NCBI GenBank assembly: GCA_002405165.1 | Contig: DHLF01000007.1 | Span: 1-28,834, forward strand | Direction: 5' to 3' | DNA from: Christensenella sp. UBA4675 | GTDB lineage: Bacteria; Bacillota; Clostridia; Christensenellales; Borkfalkiaceae | Length of the DNA stretch: 28,834 nucleotides | Part shown: positions 7,615 to 14,297 of the stretch, in pieces | How the letters are laid out: the number at the start of each line of letters is the position of its first letter | Position numbering within the stretch: position 1 is the first letter of the stretch | Notes under the pieces: generated by a model | What the model saw: only the letters and a program-made list of their open reading frames with translations | Told to the model about the DNA's origin: nothing | The model's database searches: none | Made by a program: the position numbers and the translations under genes

Positions 7615-8208
7615 ATGTCCCGAAAATATATAAAAAGATTTTTTAAATGCTTTTGTCTTAATCCTATTTTAAACGTATTGTTTATTTGCGCGTACGTTTT
7701 AGGACTTGTTTTAGGGATAATTTTCGGAAAAGGTTTAACTCAGTTTACCGATTTATTCGTAATCGTAAATAATTATCACACGATGATAATAGGTTTGTAT
7801 TCTAATCCTATAAAACTGACTTTTACAAGAATTTTCAATAATCTATTTTACTTTTTATTATTGTGGATATTGTGTTTCACTGTTTTTACGTCTTGTTTCA
7901 CGATAATTATGTTTTTTTATAGGGGGTTAGTTTTAGGAAACGTTTTTTTTCTGTTTTTTCAAATTTATTCGGTTCACGGAATAATAATTTACATATTTAT
8001 TGTAGTAATGCAAAATTTAATCGTAACTTTCGGGCTATTATATGCAAGTTGCATCGTTTACGATATGCGTTTAAAAAGGCAAAAGGGGTATTGTTCTTAT
8101 AACTATTTTAGATTTTTTTTAATAGGGTTTTTAATTGCGCTTTTCGGCGCGTTTTACGAACTTATAATACTCGTAATCTTTTTCCGCCCGTTGAATTTGT
8201 ATTTTTAG
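7615..8208 (+). CDS. spoIIM: SpoIIM-like stage II sporulation membrane protein (DUF95)
   Basis: This 197-residue very hydrophobic protein has about five membrane segments (approximately 17-42, 75-103, 106-122, 125-150 and 163-190) and a basic N-terminus. The FYRGLVLGNVFF segment and overall size resemble SpoIIM/DUF95 proteins. In B. subtilis SpoIIM works with SpoIID and SpoIIP in peptidoglycan degradation during engulfment. Its place between spoIVB and dacF-spoIIA supports the call, because spoIIM also lies near dacF in other spore formers. Sequence similarity is judged by eye and weakly conserved, so another small membrane protein family remains possible. Confidence 0.62.
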   Translation: MSRKYIKRFFKCFCLNPILNVLFICAYVLGLVLGIIFGKGLTQFTDLFVIVNNYHTMIIGLYSNPIKLTFTRIFNNLFYFLLLWILCFTVFTSCFTIIMFFYRGLVLGNVFFLFFQIYSVHGIIIYIFIVVMQNLIVTFGLLYASCIVYDMRLKRQKGYCSYNYFRFFLIGFLIALFGAFYELIILVIFFRPLNLYF

Positions 8209-8262
8209 AATATTTTTTTAAAAAATACTTAAACTACTTTTATAAAATATATAGGAGTAGTT

Positions 8263-9432
8263 ATGAAAAAGAAATTTATTTCGATTTTATCGCTTATTGT
8301 TATAAGCATTTTTGCTTTTAATATAAAATTTACGGCGGTAAAAACGGTTAATGCGGAAAACGGTTTAAGCGTAAAATGTAAATCCGCAATAATTATGGAT
8401 TATCATAGCGGAAGCATTATTTACGCCAAAAACGAAAACGCAAGACTACCTATTGCGAGTATGACGAAACTTATGGCGTTACTGCTTACTTTTGAAAACG
8501 TAGACAATAACAATTTGTCGTTGGACGAAAAAATTACGGTAAGTAAAACAGCTAGCGGAATGGGTGGTTCGGAAGTATTTTTAGAAGCAGGCGGAGAGTA
8601 TTTATGTTCGGATTTGGTAAAATCCGTAATAGTGGCTTCCGCTAACGACGCAACGGTAGCGTTGTGCGAAAGATTATACGGCAGTGAAGAAAACGCCGTT
8701 GAAGAAATGAATAAAAGGGCAAAAGAGTTAAATTTAAGTGATACTTTATATTCTAATTCTACAGGGCTGACTAAACCTACGCAATATTCATCGGCAAAAG
8801 ACGTTGCCAATTTATTAAAAGAGTTATGTACTCATAAACAATATTTTAATTACAGTAAAATTTGGATGGACGAAATAAAACACCCGTCTGGAAACGTTAC
8901 GGAAATATCCAACACTAATAAGCTCGTTCGTTTTTACGAAGGGTGTGATGGCGGTAAAACAGGCTTTACGGGAGAAGCAGGTTTTTGTTTATCAGCAACG
9001 GCAAAACGCGGTGCAATGAGATTGATTTCGGTAGTAATAGGCGGAGAAAACAGTAAAGAAAGGTTTAACGGAGTAAGAACTATGTTTAACTATGCTTTTT
9101 CTAATTATTCGGAAAAATGCGTATTCGAACGCGGAGAAGAAATTGAAAAAAGTGTAAAAGTTAAAGGCGGTAAGCAAGAAAACGTTAAAATAATAGCAAA
9201 AGAAAACTGTTATATTTTTGGTAAGAAAAACGAAAAAACCGATTTTGAATTAAGTTATGAACTTTGTAAGGAAGTAAAAGCTCCAGTAAAACAAGGTCAA
9301 ATACTCGGAAAAGTTACCGTTTTCGTTAATAACGTCAAGTATAACGAAGTAGAAGTCGTAGCCGGTGAAAATATTAGTAAAAAAACTTATTTAGATAACG
9401 TTAAGGAAATTGCGAACGACTGGACAAACTAA
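8263..9432 (+). CDS. dacF: D-alanyl-D-alanine carboxypeptidase, DacF type
   Basis: 389 residues with an N-terminal signal peptide (about 1-31, cleavage near VNAEN). The S11 penicillin-binding domain has SMTK (SxxK, near residue 66), SAND (SxN, near 125) and DGGKTGFTGEAGF (KTG, near 231). A C-terminal beta domain follows (about 285-370). The enzyme trims the terminal D-Ala from peptidoglycan stem peptides outside the membrane. TAGGAG lies about 6 bases before ATG 8263. In Bacillus dacF is co-transcribed with spoIIA in the forespore. Here a terminator separates them. Confidence 0.88.
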   Translation: MKKKFISILSLIVISIFAFNIKFTAVKTVNAENGLSVKCKSAIIMDYHSGSIIYAKNENARLPIASMTKLMALLLTFENVDNNNLSLDEKITVSKTASGMGGSEVFLEAGGEYLCSDLVKSVIVASANDATVALCERLYGSEENAVEEMNKRAKELNLSDTLYSNSTGLTKPTQYSSAKDVANLLKELCTHKQYFNYSKIWMDEIKHPSGNVTEISNTNKLVRFYEGCDGGKTGFTGEAGFCLSATAKRGAMRLISVVIGGENSKERFNGVRTMFNYAFSNYSEKCVFERGEEIEKSVKVKGGKQENVKIIAKENCYIFGKKNEKTDFELSYELCKEVKAPVKQGQILGKVTVFVNNVKYNEVEVVAGENISKKTYLDNVKEIANDWTN

Positions 9433-9449
9433 AAAACAAAAATTGACTA

Positions 9450-9488
9450 AATGCGACAAATTCTTTTAGAATTCGTTGCATTTTTTTT
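9450..9488 (+). terminator. Terminator between dacF and spoIIAA
   Basis: Arms 9450-9463 and 9469-9482 form a 14-position stem with one G-U pair and one mismatch around TTTTA, followed by further T residues to 9488. It predicts at least partial separation of dacF from the spoIIA operon. Confidence 0.7.
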
Positions 9489-9518
9489 ATTATAATTAAA
9501 ACAAAAAAGGAATAATGT

Positions 9519-9830
9519 ATGGAAATAAAATATCAGTTATTATCCGGCGTGCTATACGTTTATTTTAACGGCGAGTTGGACGAATATACCGCTCAAAAGT
9601 CAAAAGCGGTACTCGATAAAATTATTGATGAGAATATGAACGTATCAAAAGTAATATTTAACTTATCCAAACTTTCTTTTATGGATAGTACGGGAATAGG
9701 ACTTTTAATAGGAAGGTACAAAAGACTTAGCGGAGTTGGAATAAAAAGTTATTTAGAACAACCTTTACCAAACGTACAAAAAGTAATAGAAATAAGCGGA
9801 TTAACCGGTTTAATGCCGGAAATATGTTAA
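9519..9830 (+). CDS. spoIIAA: Anti-sigma-F factor antagonist SpoIIAA
   Basis: This 103-residue STAS domain protein has the phosphorylation-site segment FMDSTGIGLLIGRYK, with Ser57 as the expected phosphoacceptor. SpoIIAA frees sigma-F by binding SpoIIAB in the forespore. It is phosphorylated by SpoIIAB and dephosphorylated by SpoIIE (not in the window). Of two nearby ATGs (9514 and 9519), only 9519 is in frame. It has AAAGG about 9 bases upstream. It starts the spoIIAA-spoIIAB-sigF operon. Confidence 0.93.
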   Translation: MEIKYQLLSGVLYVYFNGELDEYTAQKSKAVLDKIIDENMNVSKVIFNLSKLSFMDSTGIGLLIGRYKRLSGVGIKSYLEQPLPNVQKVIEISGLTGLMPEIC

Positions 9831-9841
9831 CGGAGAAAAAT

Positions 9842-10267
9842 ATGGAAAACAGCGTAATTATAAAATTTTATTCAAAAAGCGAAAACGAACAATTAGCAAG
9901 AAGTTGTATTTCCGCAATGCTTTTACCGTTAAATCCCAGCGTATCAGAGCTAGGCGACGTAAAAACTGCGGTAAGTGAAGCCGTTACTAACGCAATAGTT
10001 CACGGATACCCGGACAGCCTAGGTGTAGTGACCTTGAAGGCGGATTTAATTGATAACGTAATACATATTTCCGTATCGGACGAAGGCGTGGGAATATCTA
10101 ACGTAAATCAAGCGTTAGAGCCGTTTTATACTACTAAATCCGAAAAAGAGCGTTCAGGAATAGGTTTTACGATAATGCAAACGTTTATGGACGAAATGAA
10201 GGTTCAATCGGAAATAAATAAAGGAACGACAGTATATTTGGTTAAGAAAATAAGCGTAGGTAAATAA
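9842..10267 (+). CDS. spoIIAB: Anti-sigma-F factor / serine kinase SpoIIAB
   Basis: 141 residues, a GHKL-fold kinase that binds sigma-F and phosphorylates SpoIIAA. The N-box is VSEAVTNAIVHGYPD, the G1 box is VSDEGVGI, and ERSGIGFTIMQTFMD forms the G2 region. An in-frame ATG at 9824 overlaps the spoIIAA stop. ATG 9842 is preferred because CGGAGA sits 6 bases upstream and the resulting N-terminus (MENSVIIKFYSKSENEQLARS) aligns with the usual SpoIIAB beginning. sigF follows after 4 bases. Confidence 0.93.
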   Translation: MENSVIIKFYSKSENEQLARSCISAMLLPLNPSVSELGDVKTAVSEAVTNAIVHGYPDSLGVVTLKADLIDNVIHISVSDEGVGISNVNQALEPFYTTKSEKERSGIGFTIMQTFMDEMKVQSEINKGTTVYLVKKISVGK

Positions 10268-10271
10268 AAAT

Positions 10272-10991
10272 ATGTTAAATTCCGAAGAAACGAGTCAACT
10301 TTTAACAAAAGCAAAGCGTGGCGACAATCAAGCGAAAGAAACGTTATTGATAAATAATTCGGGATTGATAAAAACGCTGACAAAAAGATTTTTAAATAAA
10401 GGAGTTGATTACGACGACCTTTATCAGTTAGGATGTATCGGCTTTATTAAGGCGATAGATAATTACGATTTTTCTTTCGATAATAAATTTTCAACGTACG
10501 CCGTACCTATGATTTTAGGTGAAATTAAAAGATACCTAAGGGATAACGGAAGTATAAAAGTATCACGTTTAATTAAAAATCAAGCGTATAAAATTAACCG
10601 TTATATCGAAGATTTTAAAAGAGATAAAGGTAGCGAACCAACGGTCGAAGATTTATCAAAGGCGTTTGATATGTCGCTGGAAGAAATTGCATTTGCGTTA
10701 GATTCGTCTAAAATGCCGTTATCGTTAAACGGAGTATCTGATGACGGGGACGATGCACTTCCCGACCTTTTGCAAAAAATCCCCGATTCTTTCAGTGAAG
10801 ACGATTTAATAGATAAAATTACTTTTTCGTCCTTAATAGATAAATTGCCGATTAGAGAACGACAAATAATTTTAATGAGATATTATCACGATAAAACTCA
10901 AAGTGAAACTGCGAAATCACTTGGTATTTCACAAGTTCAAGTAAGCAGAATAGAACAGAAAATTTTAGAAAAGTTTAAAAAAATAATTTAG
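10272..10991 (+). CDS. sigF: Forespore RNA polymerase sigma factor SigF
   Basis: 239 residues. Region 2 contains DDLYQLGCIGFIKAIDNYD and KFSTYAVPMILGEIKRYLRD. Region 3 spans about 100-165. Region 4 contains LPIRERQIILMRYYHDKTQSETAKSLGISQVQVSR with the helix-turn-helix. Operon position after spoIIAA and spoIIAB identifies it as sigma-F rather than sigma-G or sigma-B. The ribosome site is weak (GGTAA), consistent with coupling to spoIIAB. Confidence 0.94.
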   Translation: MLNSEETSQLLTKAKRGDNQAKETLLINNSGLIKTLTKRFLNKGVDYDDLYQLGCIGFIKAIDNYDFSFDNKFSTYAVPMILGEIKRYLRDNGSIKVSRLIKNQAYKINRYIEDFKRDKGSEPTVEDLSKAFDMSLEEIAFALDSSKMPLSLNGVSDDGDDALPDLLQKIPDSFSEDDLIDKITFSSLIDKLPIRERQIILMRYYHDKTQSETAKSLGISQVQVSRIEQKILEKFKKII

Positions 10992-11038
10992 CGTATAGTT
11001 AGTTGTAAAAAGTAAAAATATAAAATAAACAATAAAAA

Positions 11039-11066
11039 ATGCGAACGTAAAAATTTACGTTCGCAT
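11039..11066. terminator. Bidirectional terminator between sigF and spoVG
   Basis: Near-perfect 13-bp arms ATGCGAACGTAAA and TTTACGTTCGCAT (11039-11051 and 11054-11066) are flanked by A-runs on the left and right. This gives a usable U-tract on the minus strand and a weaker one on the plus strand. It lies between the convergent genes sigF and spoVG. Confidence 0.75.
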
Positions 11067-11082
11067 AAAAAATTGTAGTAAA

Positions 11083-11346
11083 TTATTTGTTTAAAGCATC
11101 TTCGTATGCTTTTAAAATTATAGCAGTCATTTCTTCTCTCGTTTGCGAGTTGATAGGGTGTATAATATCCCTATACATTCCGTTTTCGGTTTTTTTCGCG
11201 GGCATGGCAATAATTTTGCCTTTTTCGTTTTCGATAACTTTAATATCGTGTATTGCAAGATTATCGTCGATAACGAGTGATACGACTGCTTTTAATTTTG
11301 AGTCTTCTTTTGTAACAAGTCTGATTTTTACATCTGAAATTTTCAT
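11083..11346 (-). CDS. spoVG: Septation / sporulation regulator SpoVG
   Basis: 87 residues with the family's hallmark features: MKISDVKIRL start, KLKAVVSLVIDDNLAIHDIKVI, and MPAKKTENGMYRDIIHPINSQTRE. SpoVG is a small nucleic-acid-binding regulator found in most Firmicutes, tied to spore cortex formation and septation. AAGGAAG lies 7 bases before the start. It is convergent with sigF. Its promoter here looks sigma-A-like, although B. subtilis spoVG is classically sigma-H-driven. Confidence 0.96.
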   Translation of the reverse strand: MKISDVKIRLVTKEDSKLKAVVSLVIDDNLAIHDIKVIENEKGKIIAMPAKKTENGMYRDIIHPINSQTREEMTAIILKAYEDALNK

Positions 11347-11367
11347 TGGTTATCTTCCTTTTTCTTT

Positions 11368-11396
11368 ATTGTACTATATTTGTTCAAGCTTTTCAA
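11368..11396 (-). promoter_or_regulatory. Promoter of spoVG
   Basis: On the minus strand TTGAAA (11396-11391) and TACAAT (11373-11368) are separated by 17 bases, with transcription beginning roughly 15 bases before the ribosome site. Confidence 0.65.
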
Positions 11397-11474
11397 TACT
11401 AAATTAAAAAAATATTTAAAAAACTCAATTATTTTTTATGGTTTTTCATATATTTTATATAGGAAGTATTGTAA

Positions 11475-12794
11475 ATGGGTAAAAAAATCTTTTTTATAGG
11501 TATTGGTGGGGTTAATATGTCCGCCCTTGCTTTAATGAGTAAAGACTTAGGATATTTGGTTTCGGGAAGCGATAAAACTTATAACGAATATATTTTTAAG
11601 CTAGAACAAAACGGAATAGACGTGTTTATAGGACACGATAAAAATAATGTTAAGAAAGTAGACGTTGTCGTTTATTCAGATGCGATAAATAAAGAAAACG
11701 AAGAGTTGAAACAGGCGTTAAAAATGAATATTTCAACTTATTCAAGGGGGGAATTTTTAGATTTTATTTCTAATTTTTTCACGTTTAAAATTGGCATAAG
11801 CGGTACTCACGGAAAAACTACAACGACTTCTTTAATTTCAAATGTAATAGTCGAAAGCGATATAAATTGTTCTTGTTTTATAGGTGGAGAAGATTTACGA
11901 CTATCAAATTATTACTATGGGGGAAAAGACGTTTTAATAAGCGAAATTTGCGAATATAAAAGAAACGTAGAACTTTTTAAAAGCGACATTGCCGTTTGTT
12001 TAAATATAGACGCCGACCATTTGGAATGTTATAACGGGTTAGAAGATTTACGTAACTCTTTTTATAAATTTTTGGATAAAGCAAAATTTAAAGTCGTAAA
12101 CGTAGACGATGAACGTTTAAAAAAATATTCGTCAAAAAATACAATAGGTATTTCTTTAAAAAATCAATCGGCTGAATACTATGCTAAAATATTAAAAATA
12201 GATGATAATTACACGTATTTTTCAGTATTTAAAAACGGCAAACATGCATTTGATTCTCAAATAAAGGGTTTTTGTTTACATAATATTTACAACGCGCTGT
12301 CATGTGTTGCAATTTGTGAAATTTTAAAATTAAAAAAAGAAACTATAAATAAGACTTTTTTAAATTATAAAGGAGTGAAACGCCGTATGGAGTTTATCGG
12401 CAAAAAAGAAGGTAAATCGTATTACGCCGATTACGCGCATCATCCGACCGAAATAGAAAGCACTTTAAAATCATTTAAAAAAGTTTTGTCGAAAGATTTT
12501 TTAGTCGTTTTTCAACCGCATACTTTTTCAAGAACTAAATTGCTTTTTAATAAATTTTTAAGGGTGCTTTCGCAGGTTGATAATTTAATAATTTATAAAA
12601 CTTTTCCTGCTAGGGAAACTGAAAAAGACGGAATGAGCGGTTACGATTTATCTTTGGCGTTAAAATGTTCATACTGCGTCGATAGTAAAAAAATTTCAGA
12701 CGAAATAAATCGTCTGAATAAAAAATACGTTTTGTTTTTAGGAGCCGGCGATATTTATGATATTGCAAAATATCTTGTGAAAAAAAACTTTTGA
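11475..12794 (+). CDS. murC: UDP-N-acetylmuramate--L-alanine ligase
   Basis: This cytoplasmic ligase adds L-alanine to UDP-MurNAc, the first peptide step of peptidoglycan precursor synthesis. The N-terminal UDP-binding GIGGVNMSALALM, the ATP-binding GISGTHGKTTTTSLI near residue 110, the ISEICEYKRN segment, YADYAHHPTEIEST and FQPHTFSRTKLL are all family motifs. At 439 residues the length is normal. AGGAAG lies about 9 bases upstream. It stands alone between divergent spoVG and a convergent dehydrogenase gene. Confidence 0.95.
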   Translation: MGKKIFFIGIGGVNMSALALMSKDLGYLVSGSDKTYNEYIFKLEQNGIDVFIGHDKNNVKKVDVVVYSDAINKENEELKQALKMNISTYSRGEFLDFISNFFTFKIGISGTHGKTTTTSLISNVIVESDINCSCFIGGEDLRLSNYYYGGKDVLISEICEYKRNVELFKSDIAVCLNIDADHLECYNGLEDLRNSFYKFLDKAKFKVVNVDDERLKKYSSKNTIGISLKNQSAEYYAKILKIDDNYTYFSVFKNGKHAFDSQIKGFCLHNIYNALSCVAICEILKLKKETINKTFLNYKGVKRRMEFIGKKEGKSYYADYAHHPTEIESTLKSFKKVLSKDFLVVFQPHTFSRTKLLFNKFLRVLSQVDNLIIYKTFPARETEKDGMSGYDLSLALKCSYCVDSKKISDEINRLNKKYVLFLGAGDIYDIAKYLVKKNF

Positions 12795-12840
12795 AAGCTA
12801 TTTGCGTAAAAACATGGTTAAATACATTTTTTTAGCTTTT
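12794..12840. terminator. Imperfect terminator hairpin between convergent murC and dehydrogenase
   Basis: Outer arms AAAGCTA / TAGCTTT (12794-12800, 12833-12839) enclose an A-rich/T-rich inner stem with one mismatch and a 7-base bulge. A run of T precedes the outer arm. It is the only structure in this 60-base gap and could serve both genes. Confidence 0.35.
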
Positions 12841-12854
12841 AATTACGTTTTGTT

Positions 12855-13868
12855 TTATAATTCCATTAAATTTACGTAGCAAGGTGAAAATCCCTTTTTC
12901 TCGCTTTCCGCAAGGTATTTGCCGACTTCGTTAAATCTAATTTGCTTAAACGAGTAAAAAGTAGTGTCTATTTTTTTTGTTGCTATAAGGTTTATTGCTC
13001 TTTCTATATTGCCGTAACCGTTTTTAACGCAAAAAAGTTTAAGTTGCTTGTTCATAACTTCATTTAAGTTTAGCGAAATATCATAACTATCAAAACCCGT
13101 AAGGGTGATAATGGCGTTAGACGAAGCAAATTCCGAAATACATTCGGTTGAAATGTCCGTTCCGCAAACGTAAATAACTTTCGTTGCCATTCTTCCGCCG
13201 GTAATGTCGCTTATTTGTTTTTTAGTTTTTTCAGTTTTTTTAAGCGAGTAATAAACGCCTGCGTTCTCTGTTAAAGATTCTATAGATTTATCGTCGGAGA
13301 CTAAAATAGGTATTCCTTTGTAATATGAAATTAATTGCGATAAAATAACCGATTGAATTCCGCTGCCTATAACTACTACGTGTTCTCCTCCGTTTATTTT
13401 TATATTGTCTATTACGGATAGTCCCATCGCTATTATGTCTAATAGTAGCGCGTCCTTATCGGAAACCGTTTGTGGCAAGGCGAAAATTTGTTTGTTGGAA
13501 ACAACTGCGAATTCTTTTAAAACACCATCGCAATTTCTTCCCGAAAAACGAATGTTAGAGCATTTTTCTTCGTTATCGGTAATACAATCGTAACATTCAC
13601 CGCAATTACATAGAGCGGAAACGTAAACTCTACTGCCTTTTTTAAATTCGTATGTTGCGTCGTCTCCGAATTCGCTTACTATTCCGACGGAAAAACTACC
13701 GGGTATTATGGGAAAATCTATTTTCGCTTTTCCCTCGTAAGCCTTAAAAATAAAATCGTCAAGCAAAACTTTTGTAATTTTTATTTTGGAAAACTCTACG
13801 TCGTCAAAAATTTCCGTTTTTGTAATTTGTTCAACGTTTTGTTTGCCGTTTAACTGCCAAATTAACAT
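12855..13868 (-). CDS. Zinc-type (MDR family) dehydrogenase with missing catalytic zinc ligands
   Basis: About 337 residues with a medium-chain dehydrogenase fold: an N-terminal GroES-like domain, a structural-zinc loop CxxCxxCx7C (Cys89, 92, 95, 103 in CGECYDC...EKC), DGVLKEFAVV, and a nucleotide-binding VVVIGSGIQSVILSQL. The usual catalytic zinc ligands are not there. The first Cys region reads LLDDF and the GHE motif reads GSF, so zinc-dependent alcohol oxidation is doubtful. AAAGGAG lies 7 bases before ATG 13868 and 4 bases before an adjacent ATG at 13871. The open frame to 13922 lies upstream of that site and overlaps the promoter. Substrate unknown. Confidence 0.75.
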   Translation of the reverse strand: MLIWQLNGKQNVEQITKTEIFDDVEFSKIKITKVLLDDFIFKAYEGKAKIDFPIIPGSFSVGIVSEFGDDATYEFKKGSRVYVSALCNCGECYDCITDNEEKCSNIRFSGRNCDGVLKEFAVVSNKQIFALPQTVSDKDALLLDIIAMGLSVIDNIKINGGEHVVVIGSGIQSVILSQLISYYKGIPILVSDDKSIESLTENAGVYYSLKKTEKTKKQISDITGGRMATKVIYVCGTDISTECISEFASSNAIITLTGFDSYDISLNLNEVMNKQLKLFCVKNGYGNIERAINLIATKKIDTTFYSFKQIRFNEVGKYLAESEKKGFSPCYVNLMEL

Positions 13869-13890
13869 CATTGCTCTCCTTTGTTGACTA

Positions 13891-13919
13891 ATTATACTCC
13901 AAATAATATTTTTTAGCAA
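13891..13919 (-). promoter_or_regulatory. Promoter of the MDR dehydrogenase gene
   Basis: On the minus strand TTGCTA (13919-13914) and a perfect TATAAT (13896-13891) are 17 bases apart, just upstream of AAAGGAG. It lies about 40 bases from the divergent rpmE promoter. Confidence 0.6.
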
Positions 13920-13959
13920 CAAAAAAAAGACGAAATAAGTAAAAAATGGTTGTAAACAG

Positions 13960-13988
13960 TTGACTATCGGTCTTTTTTAATATATAAT
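13960..13988 (+). promoter_or_regulatory. Promoter of rpmE
   Basis: TTGACT (13960-13965) and TATAAT (13983-13988) with a 17-base spacer form a near-consensus sigma-A promoter, fitting a ribosomal protein gene. Confidence 0.8.
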
Positions 13989-14021
13989 ATCGTTTGTAAA
14001 AAAATAAGCGAGGTGATAAAA

Positions 14022-14225
14022 GTGAAAGAAAGCATACATCCCGAGTATAAGTTAGTTAAAGTGGAATGCGCTTGCGGAGAGTCTTTTATGACAGGTTCGA
14101 CTAAAAACGTTGACGTAATAAAAGTTGATATCTGTTCTAAATGCCACCCTTTCTTTACCGGTAAGCAGAAGTTGGTTGACGCCGGCGGTCGTGTTGACAG
14201 GTTTAAGAAAAGATATAATATCTAG
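14022..14225 (+). CDS. rpmE: 50S ribosomal protein L31 (zinc-binding type)
   Basis: 67 residues from GTG 14022: MKESIHPEYKLVKVECACG, then ICSKCHPFFTGKQK and GGRVDRFKKRYNI. Cys16, 18, 38 and 41 form the zinc site of the C+ class. An upstream GTG at 14013 lies inside the ribosome binding site AGGTGAT (14011-14017), so the internal GTG, which gives the standard MKxxIHPEY start, is chosen. rpmE followed by DUF1385, prmC and prfA is a common Firmicutes order. Confidence 0.95.
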   Translation: MKESIHPEYKLVKVECACGESFMTGSTKNVDVIKVDICSKCHPFFTGKQKLVDAGGRVDRFKKRYNI

Positions 14226-14243
14226 TTTTAGGAAACTTAAATT

Positions 14244-14270
14244 AGCTCTAAGGCAACTTAGAGCTTTTTT
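14244..14270 (+). terminator. Terminator after rpmE
   Basis: Perfect 9-bp stem (14244-14252 with 14257-14265) capped by a GCAA tetraloop and followed by TTTTT. It allows higher expression of rpmE than of the downstream fusion gene. Confidence 0.9.
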
Positions 14271-14297
14271 ATTATTAAATTGCTATAAGGGGTTATC

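Noticed and set aside
13872..13922. Upstream extension of the MDR dehydrogenase frame
   Set aside because: It contains the ribosome binding site and the -10/-35 promoter elements, so it is not translated.
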